64,000 nt of DNA from Dinghuibacter silviterrae (GCF_004366355.1 NZ_SODV01000001.1:682001-746000); one strand, 5' to 3'; counted from the stretch's first letter, positions 1 to 7,713 are shown. The notes: generated from the sequence alone by a model not told the origin. Translations and numbers: made by a program.

Positions 1-1345
1 GCAGGGTAGCGTTGGCGATGTTCTGGATCGTCCAGGTGCTCCGGTATTCCGGGGACAACTGGGATTGCGTATTGGAGGAGTTCAGACCCACGGTCGTGTC
101 GGGCGTATAGCGCGTCTCGTACTCGTTCTGGTGCAGATAAAGACCAAAGAGGGAGATCGTGTTTTTGCTGTTGAACACATAGTCGATCTTACCCTGCAAG
201 CCCAGACGATTGGTTTGGGTACTGTATTGACGGATATAAGAATCTGAGAAATTCAGCGTGTTGGCTGTCGGTTGGAAAACGGGCTGGGCGTCGGGAACCA
301 GTCTTTTTGAAGTCGAGCCTTCGTAAAAGTTCTGGTAGCTGGCCGACAGGATCACCCCCAGCTTTTTGTTCAGGAACCGGTCGCCGATGGTCATCCCCAG
401 GGTGCTGTTGATGGGATTGCTTTTATCCGAATAGTTGAAAATGTTGGTCGGAAAATCACCGGGATAGGTCGCTGCATAGTTGTTGCCGTTGACTTCGGCG
501 GGCGACTTCTTGTTGATGCCCGAATGGGGAAAGCCCAAAAACGGCTGGGTGTTGAAGATCGTGGAGTACCCACCGGAGCCGTTGACCGAAAACAGGAAAC
601 GTTCGGGCGCGTTCTTCATCACCAGGTTCATCGTACCCCCGATCGCATCGCCTTCCATGTTGGGCGTCAGTGCCTTGATGATTTCGAGGCGGTCGATCAT
701 TTCAGAGGGGAAGATGTCCATCGGGACAAAGCGATACTTGTCGTCCGGGCTCGGGATCTTGACGCCGTTGACCAGGGTGTTGTTGTAGCGTTGGTCCATC
801 CCGCGTATGATAGCGTAACGGCCTTCCCCGGTATTGCTCCGTTGGATGGTCACACCGCTCACGCGTTGCAGGGCGTTGGCCACCGTCACGTCGGGCGACA
901 ATTCAATGTTCTTGGCAGACAAAAGGTTCATCACGTTGTCTGCTTTCTTTTCGATCAGACGCGCGCTTTGGTCGTTCGTCCCGTTACCCGCACCTTGTAC
1001 GGTGATGGTAGTGATTTCCTTGGCGGCGCTCTCCAGGGTGAAGTCGACTTCCTTGTCTCCGTTCGCGTCATCGATGATGACTTCCACGTGTTCCGGCTCC
1101 TTATATCCCACATATTTCACTTCCAGCTCATATTTCCCGGCCGGTACGTGTTTCAGGTTGAAAGTCCCGTCCAGGTTTACGACGGTCGCATACCTTGTGT
1201 GTTCGAGAGTAACAGTGGCGCCAATCAGGGGTTCGCCGGTCTCCTTGTCGGTGACCTTCCCCTTGATTCCCCCGGCCCAGAGGGAGGAGGCGCCCAGACA
1301 TGCCAGCCCCACCAGGGAGCTTATTCGCAGCAATTTATTGGACAT
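1..1345 (-). CDS. TonB-dependent outer-membrane receptor, N-terminal part (cut by the window edge)
   Basis: The minus strand is open from an ATG at 1345 to base 1 with no stop, about 448 codons. The protein starts with a signal peptide, then a carboxypeptidase-like regulatory domain (GKVTDKETGEPLIGATV, residues about 27-110) and a TonB plug domain containing IRGMDQRYNNTLVNGVKIP and EGDAIGGTMNLVMK, followed by the first barrel strands. This is the usual architecture of Bacteroidota TonB receptors, which import substrates across the outer membrane using energy from TonB-ExbBD. The substrate cannot be told; it is not obviously a SusC type and no SusD gene is visible. It is divergent from uvrB. 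The real C-terminus lies outside the window. Confidence 0.9.
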   Translation of the reverse strand, partial: MSNKLLRISSLVGLACLGASSLWAGGIKGKVTDKETGEPLIGATVTLEHTRYATVVNLDGTFNLKHVPAGKYELEVKYVGYKEPEHVEVIIDDANGDKEVDFTLESAAKEITTITVQGAGNGTNDQSARLIEKKADNVMNLLSAKNIELSPDVTVANALQRVSGVTIQRSNTGEGRYAIIRGMDQRYNNTLVNGVKIPSPDDKYRFVPMDIFPSEMIDRLEIIKALTPNMEGDAIGGTMNLVMKNAPERFLFSVNGSGGYSTIFNTQPFLGFPHSGINKKSPAEVNGNNYAATYPGDFPTNIFNYSDKSNPINSTLGMTIGDRFLNKKLGVILSASYQNFYEGSTSKRLVPDAQPVFQPTANTLNFSDSYIRQYSTQTNRLGLQGKIDYVFNSKNTISLFGLYLHQNEYETRYTPDTTVGLNSSNTQSQLSPEYRSTWTIQNIANATL

Positions 1346-1597
1346 TGATCAGTTGGTTTTGAGACCGCAAAGTAACAGGAGGGAAAAGGGGGAAAAAAGG
1401 ACCAGGGGAAACTTAAAGGTTATGTAAAGATTTCTTTAAATTTTCGTAATAATTAACTCAAAATCTGCTCAGAATCCGGCCCGGAGCCATTTACGGCCAC
1501 CCGCCGGCCCAGCGGGCCCGGGTCTCAGGTGTCTCGGCCCGGTGTGGTCCCGGGCGCGGATATTTCGGTATTTTTACCCCCTTAACCTATCGCCTCC

Positions 1598-3637
1598 ATG
1601 CCTTTCGAACTCGTCTCCCCCTATACCCCCTCCGGCGACCAGCCGGAGGCCATCCGTCAGCTCACCGAGGGGATCCTGAACGGTGAGAAATACCAAACCC
1701 TCCTTGGCGTCACCGGTTCCGGGAAGACCTTTACCATGGCCAACGTCATCCAGAACGTCCAAAGACCCACCCTCGTCCTGACCCACAACAAGACCCTCGT
1801 CGCCCAACTGTACGGGGAGTTCCGGTCTTTTTTCCCCAACAACGCCATCGAATACTTCGTCTCGTATTACGACTACTACCAGCCCGAGGCATACATGCCC
1901 GTTAGCGACACCTATATCGAAAAAGACCTGTCCATCAACGAAGAGCTCGACAAGCTCCGCCTCCGGGCCACGTCCAACCTCCTCACCGGCCGTCGCGACA
2001 TCCTGGTCGTCGCCAGCGTGAGCTGTATCTATGGTATGGGCAACCCCACCGAATACGAAAACGGCATCATCCGCGTTGCCGCCGGACAAGTCCTCAGCCG
2101 TCAGGGTTTTCTCCACGCCCTCGTGAACGCCCTCTACAGCCGCACCCAGATCGACTTCAACCGCGGCCAGTTCCGTGTCAAGGGAGACACCGTCGACATC
2201 AATCTTCCCTATGTCGACTACGCCTACCGCATCACCTTCTTCGGAGACGAAATAGAAACCATCGAAAGCTTCGATCCCGCGACGGGCAAACGCATTGGGA
2301 CCATGGAACACGCCGCCATTTTCCCCGCCAATCTGTATGTCGCCCCCAAAAACATGCTCCAGCAGATCCTTTATGAAATGCAGGACGAGCTCGCCGGCCA
2401 GGTCGACTACTTCAAAAACAACGGCCGGTACATCGAAGCCCAACGCCTCGGGGAACGCGTCAACTACGACATCGAGATGATCCGCGAGCTGGGCTACTGC
2501 AACGGCATCGAAAACTACTCCCGCTTTTTCGACCGCCGCAACCCCGGAACCCGGCCATTTTGTCTCCTAGACTATTTCCCCAAAGACTTCCTGATCATGA
2601 TCGACGAAAGCCACCAAACCATCCCGCAGGTCAGCGGCATGTACGGTGGCGACCGCAGCCGCAAGCTCATCCTCGTCGACTACGGCTTCCGCCTGCCTTC
2701 TGCCCTCGACAACCGCCCCCTCAACTTCCACGAATTCGATTCCCTGCTCAACCAGGCCGTCTTCGTCTCCGCCACCCCCGGTGAATACGAACTCGAACAA
2801 ACCGGCGGCATCGTCGTCGAACAGGTGGTCCGCCCCACCGGCCTCCTCGATCCCCCCATCGAGATACGGCCCAGCGACGGCCAGATCGACGACCTCCTCC
2901 ACGAGATCGCCCAAAGGGCCGCCCGCCGGGAACGCATCCTCGTCACCACGCTCACCAAGCGCATGGCCGAAGAGCTCGACAAATACCTCCACCGCATCAA
3001 CATCAAGTCCAAGTATATCCACAGCGAGGTCCACACCCTCGACCGCGTCGAGATCCTCCGCCAGCTCCGTCTCGGGGAGATCGACGTCCTCGTCGGCGTC
3101 AACCTCCTCCGCGAAGGCCTCGACCTCCCCGAAGTCACCCTTGTCGCCATCCTCGACGCCGACAAAGAGGGCTTCCTCCGCAACGAAAAGTCTCTTACCC
3201 AAACCGCCGGCCGCGCCGCCCGAAACGTCGACGGCAAAGTCATCTTCTACGCCGATACCATGACCGAAAGCATGCAGCGCACCATAGACGAGACCAACCG
3301 CCGCCGCGACAAACAGATCGCCTACAACGAGCTCCACGGCATCCAACCCAAGACCGTTCAAAAATCCAAAGAACAAGTCTTTGCCCAAACCTCCGTGCTC
3401 GACATCAAAGGCTACGACCCCCGCGACCCCTACGCCCTCGCCCCCGACTCCGAGCTCGTCCCCGCCGTCGCCGAAGAACAGGAAACCTACAAAACAATCC
3501 CCCAACTCGAAAAGGGCATCACCACCGTCAAAAAGGAAATGGAAAAGGCCGCCCGCGACCTCGACTTCATGGAAGCGGCGCGTTTGCGCGATGAGATGTA
3601 TGCGCTGCAAAAGCAGCTCACCGAGCTGAAGAAATAA
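1598..3637 (+). CDS. uvrB: UvrABC excinuclease subunit B
   Basis: The 679-residue protein is full length for UvrB. It carries Walker A GVTGSGKT (residues 37-44), the beta-hairpin region YYDYYQPEAY that inserts between DNA strands, the DESH helicase box, helicase motifs V and VI (NLLREGLDLPE, QTAGRAARN) and a C-terminal UVR domain (residues about 640-679) that contacts UvrC or UvrA. It takes damaged DNA from UvrA and positions UvrC for incision in nucleotide excision repair. Codon use is extremely rich in C at third positions, which creates long antisense open frames that are not genes. No uvrA or uvrC is nearby. Confidence 0.98.
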   Translation: MPFELVSPYTPSGDQPEAIRQLTEGILNGEKYQTLLGVTGSGKTFTMANVIQNVQRPTLVLTHNKTLVAQLYGEFRSFFPNNAIEYFVSYYDYYQPEAYMPVSDTYIEKDLSINEELDKLRLRATSNLLTGRRDILVVASVSCIYGMGNPTEYENGIIRVAAGQVLSRQGFLHALVNALYSRTQIDFNRGQFRVKGDTVDINLPYVDYAYRITFFGDEIETIESFDPATGKRIGTMEHAAIFPANLYVAPKNMLQQILYEMQDELAGQVDYFKNNGRYIEAQRLGERVNYDIEMIRELGYCNGIENYSRFFDRRNPGTRPFCLLDYFPKDFLIMIDESHQTIPQVSGMYGGDRSRKLILVDYGFRLPSALDNRPLNFHEFDSLLNQAVFVSATPGEYELEQTGGIVVEQVVRPTGLLDPPIEIRPSDGQIDDLLHEIAQRAARRERILVTTLTKRMAEELDKYLHRINIKSKYIHSEVHTLDRVEILRQLRLGEIDVLVGVNLLREGLDLPEVTLVAILDADKEGFLRNEKSLTQTAGRAARNVDGKVIFYADTMTESMQRTIDETNRRRDKQIAYNELHGIQPKTVQKSKEQVFAQTSVLDIKGYDPRDPYALAPDSELVPAVAEEQETYKTIPQLEKGITTVKKEMEKAARDLDFMEAARLRDEMYALQKQLTELKK

Positions 3638-3716
3638 GATTTTATTCTACATACTTCTATATAGTACTATTCCCACTGCTGGCGGATTGCAGCCAAGATA
3701 ATTTCTCTTTTTACTA

Positions 3717-3747
3717 TTGCTTATATCAAAAATGAATTTTACATTTG
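3717..3747 (+). promoter_or_regulatory. Bacteroidota-type promoter of the small-gene cassette
   Basis: TTG at 3717-3719 is followed after 20 nt by TACATTTG at 3740-3747, matching the TTTG-N19/20-TAnnTTTG pattern of the Bacteroidota primary sigma factor. The ATG of the first small gene is only 4 nt further on, at 3752, so the transcript would be nearly leaderless. Confidence 0.6.
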
Positions 3748-3751
3748 TTGT

Positions 3752-3905
3752 ATGAAGAAACAACATGTAAAAGAACTGACCGCCGCTATTCGTCGCTCGG
3801 GGGGAACCCTTTGCTTCCAAAGTGGCCGCCCAATACTTCCTCCTAAGAGCAGGCTTTATTACGGCAGAGGACTTGAAACCCCAAAAAAGAAAGTCTAAAA
3901 AATGA
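3752..3905 (+). pseudogene. Small basic protein gene, frameshifted in a G6 run
   Basis: From the ATG at 3752 the frame gives MKKQHVKELTAAIRRSGG and then loses protein-like character, ending after 48 codons at 3898. Removing one G from the six-G run at 3799-3804 instead gives a coherent 50-residue protein: the N-terminus continues into EPFASKVAAQYFLLRAGF and ITAEDLKPQKRKSKK. The restored stop TGA (3903-3905) overlaps the next start as ATGA (3902-3905), which is typical of translational coupling. I therefore infer a one-base slip, either a real mutation, an assembly error or phase variation. The family is not recognised. Confidence 0.5.
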
Positions 3906-4156
3906 GTTATCAACTTCTACTGCCCATTGAAAAAAGTCACATCCGGACTCTCTGGAAAGGGTTTTGGAATGGCATTTCCTTTTTTAAGCCTGTCTCTTAT
4001 TCAGTATCCTACAAGGGACTAGATAAACAGGTACAAGAAATAATGAATGAGATTGCCAAAGTGGAGGACACAGAAGAATTGAAAAGGTCCTTTGAGGAGG
4101 CGCTTATCAAAACAAGCAATGGATTACTCGAAAAAAAGTCCTTCACCAAGCGCTAA
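3902..4156 (+). CDS. Hypothetical 84-residue protein of the small-gene cassette
   Basis: The frame is intact, with Lys- and Glu-rich helices in its second half (QVQEIMNEIAKVEDTEELKR). I do not recognise a family. Its ATG overlaps the restored stop of the upstream small gene (ATGA), and its 3' end overlaps the beginning of the broken DUF2335 gene by 38 nt, so the three were probably one operon. Base composition is clearly more AT-rich than the flanking uvrB and hvf genes, which suggests acquisition by transfer. Confidence 0.5.
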   Translation: MSYQLLLPIEKSHIRTLWKGFWNGISFFKPVSYSVSYKGLDKQVQEIMNEIAKVEDTEELKRSFEEALIKTSNGLLEKKSFTKR

Positions 4157-4419
4157 ACCGACTGTTCAATCCCCCACCGTTATTGCGCAAAAATTTGTCG
4201 GACCAGTACCCGATCCGGATACACTTGCAAAGTATGAGCAAGTCAGCCCTGGGGTCTGTGATCCTCGTAGTGTCTCTCTTTTTTTACGGCATTTATCGCG
4301 GGTTTCCCGGATCAGCAGCGACAATCGCCGCCAGTGTAATTATTGGATTGGCGTCTGTCTTCATTTGGCGCAGATTTAAAAAGCCAAAAGGCGGTGAGAC
4401 TGATAAGTCTAATGTCTAG
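4119..4419 (+). pseudogene. DUF2335-like membrane protein gene, broken by internal deletion and frameshift
   Basis: Two reading frames together resemble DUF2335. From 4119, one frame gives AQKFVGPVPDPDTLAKYEQV followed by SPG, the family's signature N-terminal motif. About 45 nt later another frame (from the ATG at 4234) gives SALGSVILVVSLFFYGIYRG and a second membrane helix ending in IWRRFKK, matching the family's C-terminal two-helix hairpin. The cytosolic helix that normally sits between them (about 45 residues with MAEKE..HR) is missing. The 78-codon frame from 4183 to 4419 could still make a small membrane protein. The 3' end overlaps the convergent DoxX gene by 11 bp. Confidence 0.5.
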
Positions 4420-4834
4420 CCCGCCCCAGCAAATAGTCTACGCTCAACCTCCCACCCCCACTCACCAACAACACCCCCAACAACAACAAGTAATACAGCG
4501 GAATCTCAAACCCGTTATTCCCCGCCTCAAACCCATGCCCCCAATGCACCGTGGCAATGGCAACAACAAGCAGGATCATCAGCGGTATGGTAATCACCCT
4601 GGTCCCCAAACCAAGAACAAGCAATACGACACCCACGGCCTCCGTCGTTGCCGACAGGTACGCGTTTAAAAACGGCGCCGGTATGTGCAGCGACGCAAAC
4701 CACTCCGCCACATCGGAAATATTTTTCCACTTCTCGATGCACGTAGTATAAAAGCCATACCCCAAAACGAGACGGATAGCCAAAAGAAGGATCGGCTGCA
4801 GGGTCTCGACCCTGCGGATCATGCGTTGATACAT
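4409..4834 (-). CDS. DoxX-family membrane protein (HvfD-like)
   Basis: The 141-residue protein has four membrane helices and the DoxX hallmarks (RLVLGYGFYTTCIEKW near the start, LGLGTRVITIPL in the middle). It is the last gene of the minus-strand hvf operon, 11 bp after hvfC. In HvfABCD and bufferin operons of other bacteria a DoxX protein closes the cluster in the same way; its role there is not settled, possibly redox or metal handling at the membrane. The assignment to DoxX is by sequence, the HvfD role by context. Confidence 0.85.
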   Translation of the reverse strand: MYQRMIRRVETLQPILLLAIRLVLGYGFYTTCIEKWKNISDVAEWFASLHIPAPFLNAYLSATTEAVGVVLLVLGLGTRVITIPLMILLVVAIATVHWGHGFEAGNNGFEIPLYYLLLLGVLLVSGGGRLSVDYLLGRARH

Positions 4835-4845
4835 AGAAAGTTTTT

Positions 4846-5631
4846 TTAGCGTCGGGCGCCACGGATAAACCGGAGCCCGGATAAGTGTTGAAAAAAAGCA
4901 GGTGCTTCCGCCAGCAAAAGCGCTGCCGGTGCCTCAGGGTGTTGTTCCAGGAAAGCGGCCAGCGAACAGCCGGTCGTGATCAGCCCGTCCAGCAGCCACG
5001 CGAATGTCAGCGACAGGTCGATGAACTGCACCTCACCGGTCTCGGGGTCGCGGAAGGCCAGGACCGCATATTGTCCCGGTTCCGCATCCGGCTTACCGAG
5101 GTGGACGGGGTAAGAAAACAGGAGCAACCGGTGTTCAGGGTGAAAAACAAGGGTATCCTGCGTCCAGTTGCGAACGGGCCCGTAGGCGGGAACCGGCAGG
5201 TCTTCCATCATATACAGCTCGATTTCGGTCCATTCGAAGAAGAGGAGTTCCAAAAGGAAGGGGTATTTGTCGAGGAGCCCGGCCGGCCGGCCTGGGGCCT
5301 CCGCGATCCCCTGAACAAACTCCATAAACTCCATCGGCATCCGCCACACCTGGGCCTCCTGGCAATCGTGTTCCGCAAAAAACCGGTAGACCAGCGTCTC
5401 CCAGTCGAAAGGGTCGAGCGCCGCGACCGTCAGCGGGTAGGCGCTTTCAAGGCCGTCGGCGATGACGTTCCGCGCGAGGCGGCGATACTGTTCCAGGCGG
5501 TCGGGCAGCGCTCCGGGGACCCCGGCGGCCTCGTCGCTGCGGCAATACCGGGCCAGGGCCTGCTGCGCGGCCAGCGTTACAGGCAACAGCGTATCCTGCG
5601 GCGGCAGCGTTTCAAGCGACAGCGACCTCAT
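4846..5631 (-). CDS. hvfC: HvfC-like RiPP maturation partner (DUF2063, putative DNA-binding-domain family)
   Basis: The start is taken at MRSLSLETLPP (5631), which overlaps the hvfB stop by 20 bp; an upstream ATG at 5670 would overlap by 59 bp. The roughly 261-residue protein has the DUF2063 N-terminal region (QYRRLARNVIADGLESAYPL, residues about 48-67) and a C-terminal part found in HvfC/BufC partners. In characterised systems this protein binds the precursor peptide and presents it to the MNIO enzyme HvfB. The direct overlap with hvfB fits a stable complex made in equal amounts. Confidence 0.8.
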   Translation of the reverse strand: MRSLSLETLPPQDTLLPVTLAAQQALARYCRSDEAAGVPGALPDRLEQYRRLARNVIADGLESAYPLTVAALDPFDWETLVYRFFAEHDCQEAQVWRMPMEFMEFVQGIAEAPGRPAGLLDKYPFLLELLFFEWTEIELYMMEDLPVPAYGPVRNWTQDTLVFHPEHRLLLFSYPVHLGKPDAEPGQYAVLAFRDPETGEVQFIDLSLTFAWLLDGLITTGCSLAAFLEQHPEAPAALLLAEAPAFFQHLSGLRFIRGARR

Positions 5632-6448
5632 GGCTCCAGTTTTTAGCGCAAATCCCCTCCAGGCGATCAAGCTCCGCCTGTAGCTCAGAGAGCTCCGGAA
5701 TATTATAATCCCGCTCCAGCAACACCGGCACCGGCCGCTCCAGGCGAGAGATGGCGTAGTCGAAAAGGTCGTAGACCGGGTCGATGATCGGCTGCCCGTG
5801 TGTGTCGATGATCAAATCGGGAGACACCTGCTCGTGCCCGGCCATGTGGATGTACATCACCTTGTCCAGCGGAAGGGCATCGATAAAGGTGAATGCGTCG
5901 TACCCATGGTTAAACGCATTTACAAAAACATTGTTGACGTCCAACAGAAGCCCGCAACCGGAGAGGCGCACGACTTCGTTGATAAAGTCGACTTCACTCA
6001 TTTCGGCCGCAACCGGTGTATAGTAGGAAACGATCTCTAAACCAAGGGGCATGCCCAGAAAATCCTGGACCTCCTGGACCCGCCGGGCCACATGTTGCGC
6101 CGCATCCCGCCGGAAGGGGATGGGCAGCAGGTCGTACAGGTGCGCGTTGTCACACTTGGAAAAGCTGAGGTGTTCGGTATAGACGCGGATGTCGTAGTCC
6201 CTCAAAAAGGAACGAACCTGGGATAAAAATTTCCGGTCCAGGGCGTCCGGACTCCCGATGGACAGCGACAGGCCGTGGGCGTGTACCGGGAACCGATCGC
6301 GGACTTCCCTGAAATTCTTAGCCCAGAAACCACCGATGTTCATCCAGTTTTCTGGGGCTACTTCGAAAAAGGCCGGTTGCAGTATACCCTTGTCCAGGAA
6401 ATCCGCGGAGAATTCCTTGCGGAGACCAAGACCGACATAAGTATTCAT
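5612..6448 (-). CDS. hvfB: HvfB-like multinuclear iron-dependent oxidase (MNIO, DUF692)
   Basis: Taken from MNTYVGLGLRKEF (6448; an in-frame ATG at 6484 is less likely). The 278-residue TIM-barrel protein has DUF692 signatures: EVAPENWMNIGG, VHAHGLSLSIG, YTEHLSFS, LGLEIVSYYTP, LLLDVNNVFVNAFNHG and HMAGHEQ, with the His, Glu, Asp and Asn residues that hold the iron centres. MNIO enzymes convert cysteines of small peptides into oxazolone-thioamide or related groups. The candidate substrate, HvfA, is encoded just upstream, and the partner hvfC overlaps downstream. Confidence 0.88.
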   Translation of the reverse strand: MNTYVGLGLRKEFSADFLDKGILQPAFFEVAPENWMNIGGFWAKNFREVRDRFPVHAHGLSLSIGSPDALDRKFLSQVRSFLRDYDIRVYTEHLSFSKCDNAHLYDLLPIPFRRDAAQHVARRVQEVQDFLGMPLGLEIVSYYTPVAAEMSEVDFINEVVRLSGCGLLLDVNNVFVNAFNHGYDAFTFIDALPLDKVMYIHMAGHEQVSPDLIIDTHGQPIIDPVYDLFDYAISRLERPVPVLLERDYNIPELSELQAELDRLEGICAKNWSHEVAVA

Positions 6449-6502
6449 AGCAGAATTTTTTGTAAGAGTGAGCGGAGCCCGCAACGAGCTCCGCTCAAAG
6501 GA

Positions 6503-6790
6503 TTAATTACCCCCGCATTTTCCCTGGCCGCACTTGCCGTCCTTGCCCTTGCCTTTGCTCTTGCTGTCTTTCTTTGCTGCGCACTTATGGTCCTTCGATT
6601 TCGTCGTATCCGACTTCCCGGCACCGCAAGTGCCTTCGAGCAGGCCGCTCCTGAGCTCGACCCCGCTTCCCAGGGTCTTAAAATGTAAAGAGGCGGCTTC
6701 GGCATTCCCTTGAAGACCGAACAAAGAGCCGGCGATCAGGCTTCCGGCAACAAGAAATTTGGCAGCGTGTTGTTGTGTCAGATTCGACAT
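6503..6790 (-). CDS. hvfA: HvfA-like cysteine-containing RiPP precursor (bufferin/metallophore type)
   Basis: From MSNLTQQ (6790) the peptide is 95 residues with an N-terminal signal (SLIAGSLFGLQGNAEAA) and a Lys/Gly-rich tail with four Cys at 55, 70, 87 and 92. These sit in EGTCG (52-56), HKCAA (68-72), DGKCG (84-88) and QGKCG (89-93). EGKCG-type repeats are the sites modified by HvfB in the Haemophilus system, giving copper-binding groups, and the exported peptide buffers metal in the periplasm. The segment LHFKTLGSGVELRSGL is typical of the family's linker. Two motifs match well (87, 92), one is altered (55) and Cys70 lacks the preceding EG. Confidence 0.82.
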   Translation of the reverse strand: MSNLTQQHAAKFLVAGSLIAGSLFGLQGNAEAASLHFKTLGSGVELRSGLLEGTCGAGKSDTTKSKDHKCAAKKDSKSKGKGKDGKCGQGKCGGN

Positions 6791-6808
6791 AAAGATGTGT
6801 TTTCCGGG

Positions 6809-6837
6809 TAGACGACAACACATCTGATTCCTTACAA
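6809..6837 (-). promoter_or_regulatory. Candidate ECF-sigma promoter of hvfA
   Basis: Read on the minus strand, TGTAAG (6836-6831) is followed after 16 nt by CGTCTA (6814-6809), in the 66-bp gap between the anti-sigma gene and hvfA. The layout resembles a -35/-10 pair for an extracytoplasmic-function sigma factor and does not resemble the TAnnTTTG housekeeping element. The hvfA start follows 18 nt later. I infer that the neighbouring sigma factor uses it. Confidence 0.45.
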
Positions 6838-6856
6838 GGAAGTTTGCAAAGTTTTG

Positions 6857-7090
6857 TTAAAGGCCCCGGAGGCGGTCGGCCATTGCTTTTTTCTCCTGGT
6901 CGGAGAGGGTCGCATCATTATGATGGTGAACGTGATGAATCAATATTTTGTTCTGCCGGTTGAAGCGCCTGCAGAACACACAAAGGAAGAGGTGAAGGCG
7001 CAGACGAAGCCCGCGGGACAGCGTCAGCTTCCCTTCCTCCCTCCGGGAGATCCAATCGGTGGCTTCTTCACATGTGACCATCAACCTCAT
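6857..7090 (-). CDS. Small soluble zinc-finger anti-sigma factor
   Basis: Starting at 7090 the protein has 77 residues, and its ATG overlaps the sigma-factor stop as ATGA (7090-7087), a classic translational coupling. It contains H33-x3-C37-x2-C40, the HxxxCxxC zinc-binding motif of anti-sigma factors, and has no transmembrane segment. The tail carries a His cluster (HHVHHH, residues 52-57) that could bind a metal. By context it should hold the ECF sigma factor inactive until a signal, perhaps metal excess, releases it. The metal-sensing idea is inference. Confidence 0.65.
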   Translation of the reverse strand: MRLMVTCEEATDWISRREEGKLTLSRGLRLRLHLFLCVFCRRFNRQNKILIHHVHHHNDATLSDQEKKAMADRLRGL

Positions 7091-7644
7091 ACAAACCAAT
7101 TCCTTTCGAGGCACTGCCGCAGGTGGAGCTTTGCCCTGTGGAGCAGTACCCAATAATTAGACGACGAAATACACAACTCCTTACAGATGTCCTCCGAATC
7201 CAGGTCGTCCAGGTATTTCATGGTAAACACCGCCGCCTGTATCCGGGCCAGCTTTTCCTTACAACGCTCCAGGACCCCATAAAATTCCTTTTTTTCTACA
7301 GAAGAACCATGGGCACCGCCCCAATCCCGGGGTGCCGTATCCCCCCTCCAGTGCTCGGCCTCGTCAAAAAAGACGTGTTCGTCTTCCCGGCTTTCTTCCA
7401 GCCTCCCCACAATGTTCCGGGCCTCGGCCCTGTAGTGGTCCACGATCTTGTTGCGCAGGATGCTGTACAGCCAGGTCTTTTCGGACGCCTGTCCCTCAAA
7501 GGACCCCAACCCCTTCCAGGCCGCAATAAACGTCTCCTGGACCAGGTCCCTGGCCAGCTCTCCATCGCTCACCCGGACAAGGGCGAAACGGTACAGGAGG
7601 TCCGCGTATTGGTCAACCCACAGGTTGGGATCGCACGTATGCAT
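7087..7644 (-). CDS. ECF-type RNA polymerase sigma factor controlling the hvf operon
   Basis: Region 2 (YRFALVRVSDGELARDLVQE, TWLYSILRNKIVDHYR) and region 4 (LDDLDSEDICKELCISSSNY) of a group IV sigma-70 factor are clear. The start is set at MHTCDP (7644; 185 residues) because a TATATTTG promoter element at 7658-7651 overlaps the alternative ATG at 7653. It is followed by an overlapping anti-sigma gene and then hvfABC-doxX, an arrangement known from bufferin operons, where the ECF sigma factor responds to metal or oxidative stress. The signal here is not known. Confidence 0.88.
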   Translation of the reverse strand: MHTCDPNLWVDQYADLLYRFALVRVSDGELARDLVQETFIAAWKGLGSFEGQASEKTWLYSILRNKIVDHYRAEARNIVGRLEESREDEHVFFDEAEHWRGDTAPRDWGGAHGSSVEKKEFYGVLERCKEKLARIQAAVFTMKYLDDLDSEDICKELCISSSNYWVLLHRAKLHLRQCLERNWFV

Positions 7645-7650
7645 TATGCG

Positions 7651-7658
7651 CAAATATA
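7651..7658 (-). promoter_or_regulatory. -7 element TATATTTG of the ECF sigma gene
   Basis: Minus-strand TATATTTG lies 6 nt before the ATG at 7644, in line with several other genes here. No good -33 TTTG is visible at the proper distance because a terminator hairpin sits there. Confidence 0.4.
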
Positions 7659-7686
7659 AAGCGGGCCGGAAAAGATCCCGGCCCGC
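7654..7686 (-). terminator. Rho-independent terminator after the Bax inhibitor-1 gene
   Basis: A 9-bp stem GCGGGCCGG/CCGGCCCGC (7661-7669 with 7678-7686) and an 8-nt loop are followed on the minus strand by TTTATATTT. It separates the upstream Bax inhibitor-1 gene from the sigma factor gene, whose promoter element overlaps the U-rich tail. Confidence 0.6.
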
Positions 7687-7713
7687 TTGTCTTATTTTTC
7701 CAAAAAATATATA

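Noticed and set aside
65-1427. Plus-strand open frames over the TonB receptor
   Set aside because: The minus strand encodes a clear TonB receptor through the whole region; the others are its shadows.
1475-1560. GC-rich hairpins between the TonB receptor and uvrB as a terminator
   Set aside because: The two genes diverge, so no transcript ends there; there is no T run and no match to the palindromic family.
1574-3610. Long open frames on the minus strand of uvrB (289 and 347 codons)
   Set aside because: They are produced by the strong third-position C bias of uvrB, with Val/Gly/Asp-rich composition and no domain; uvrB itself is certain.
3647-3913. 88-codon minus-strand frame before the small-gene cassette
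   Set aside because: It runs against a good plus-strand promoter and the frames with coherent proteins, and has no recognisable features.
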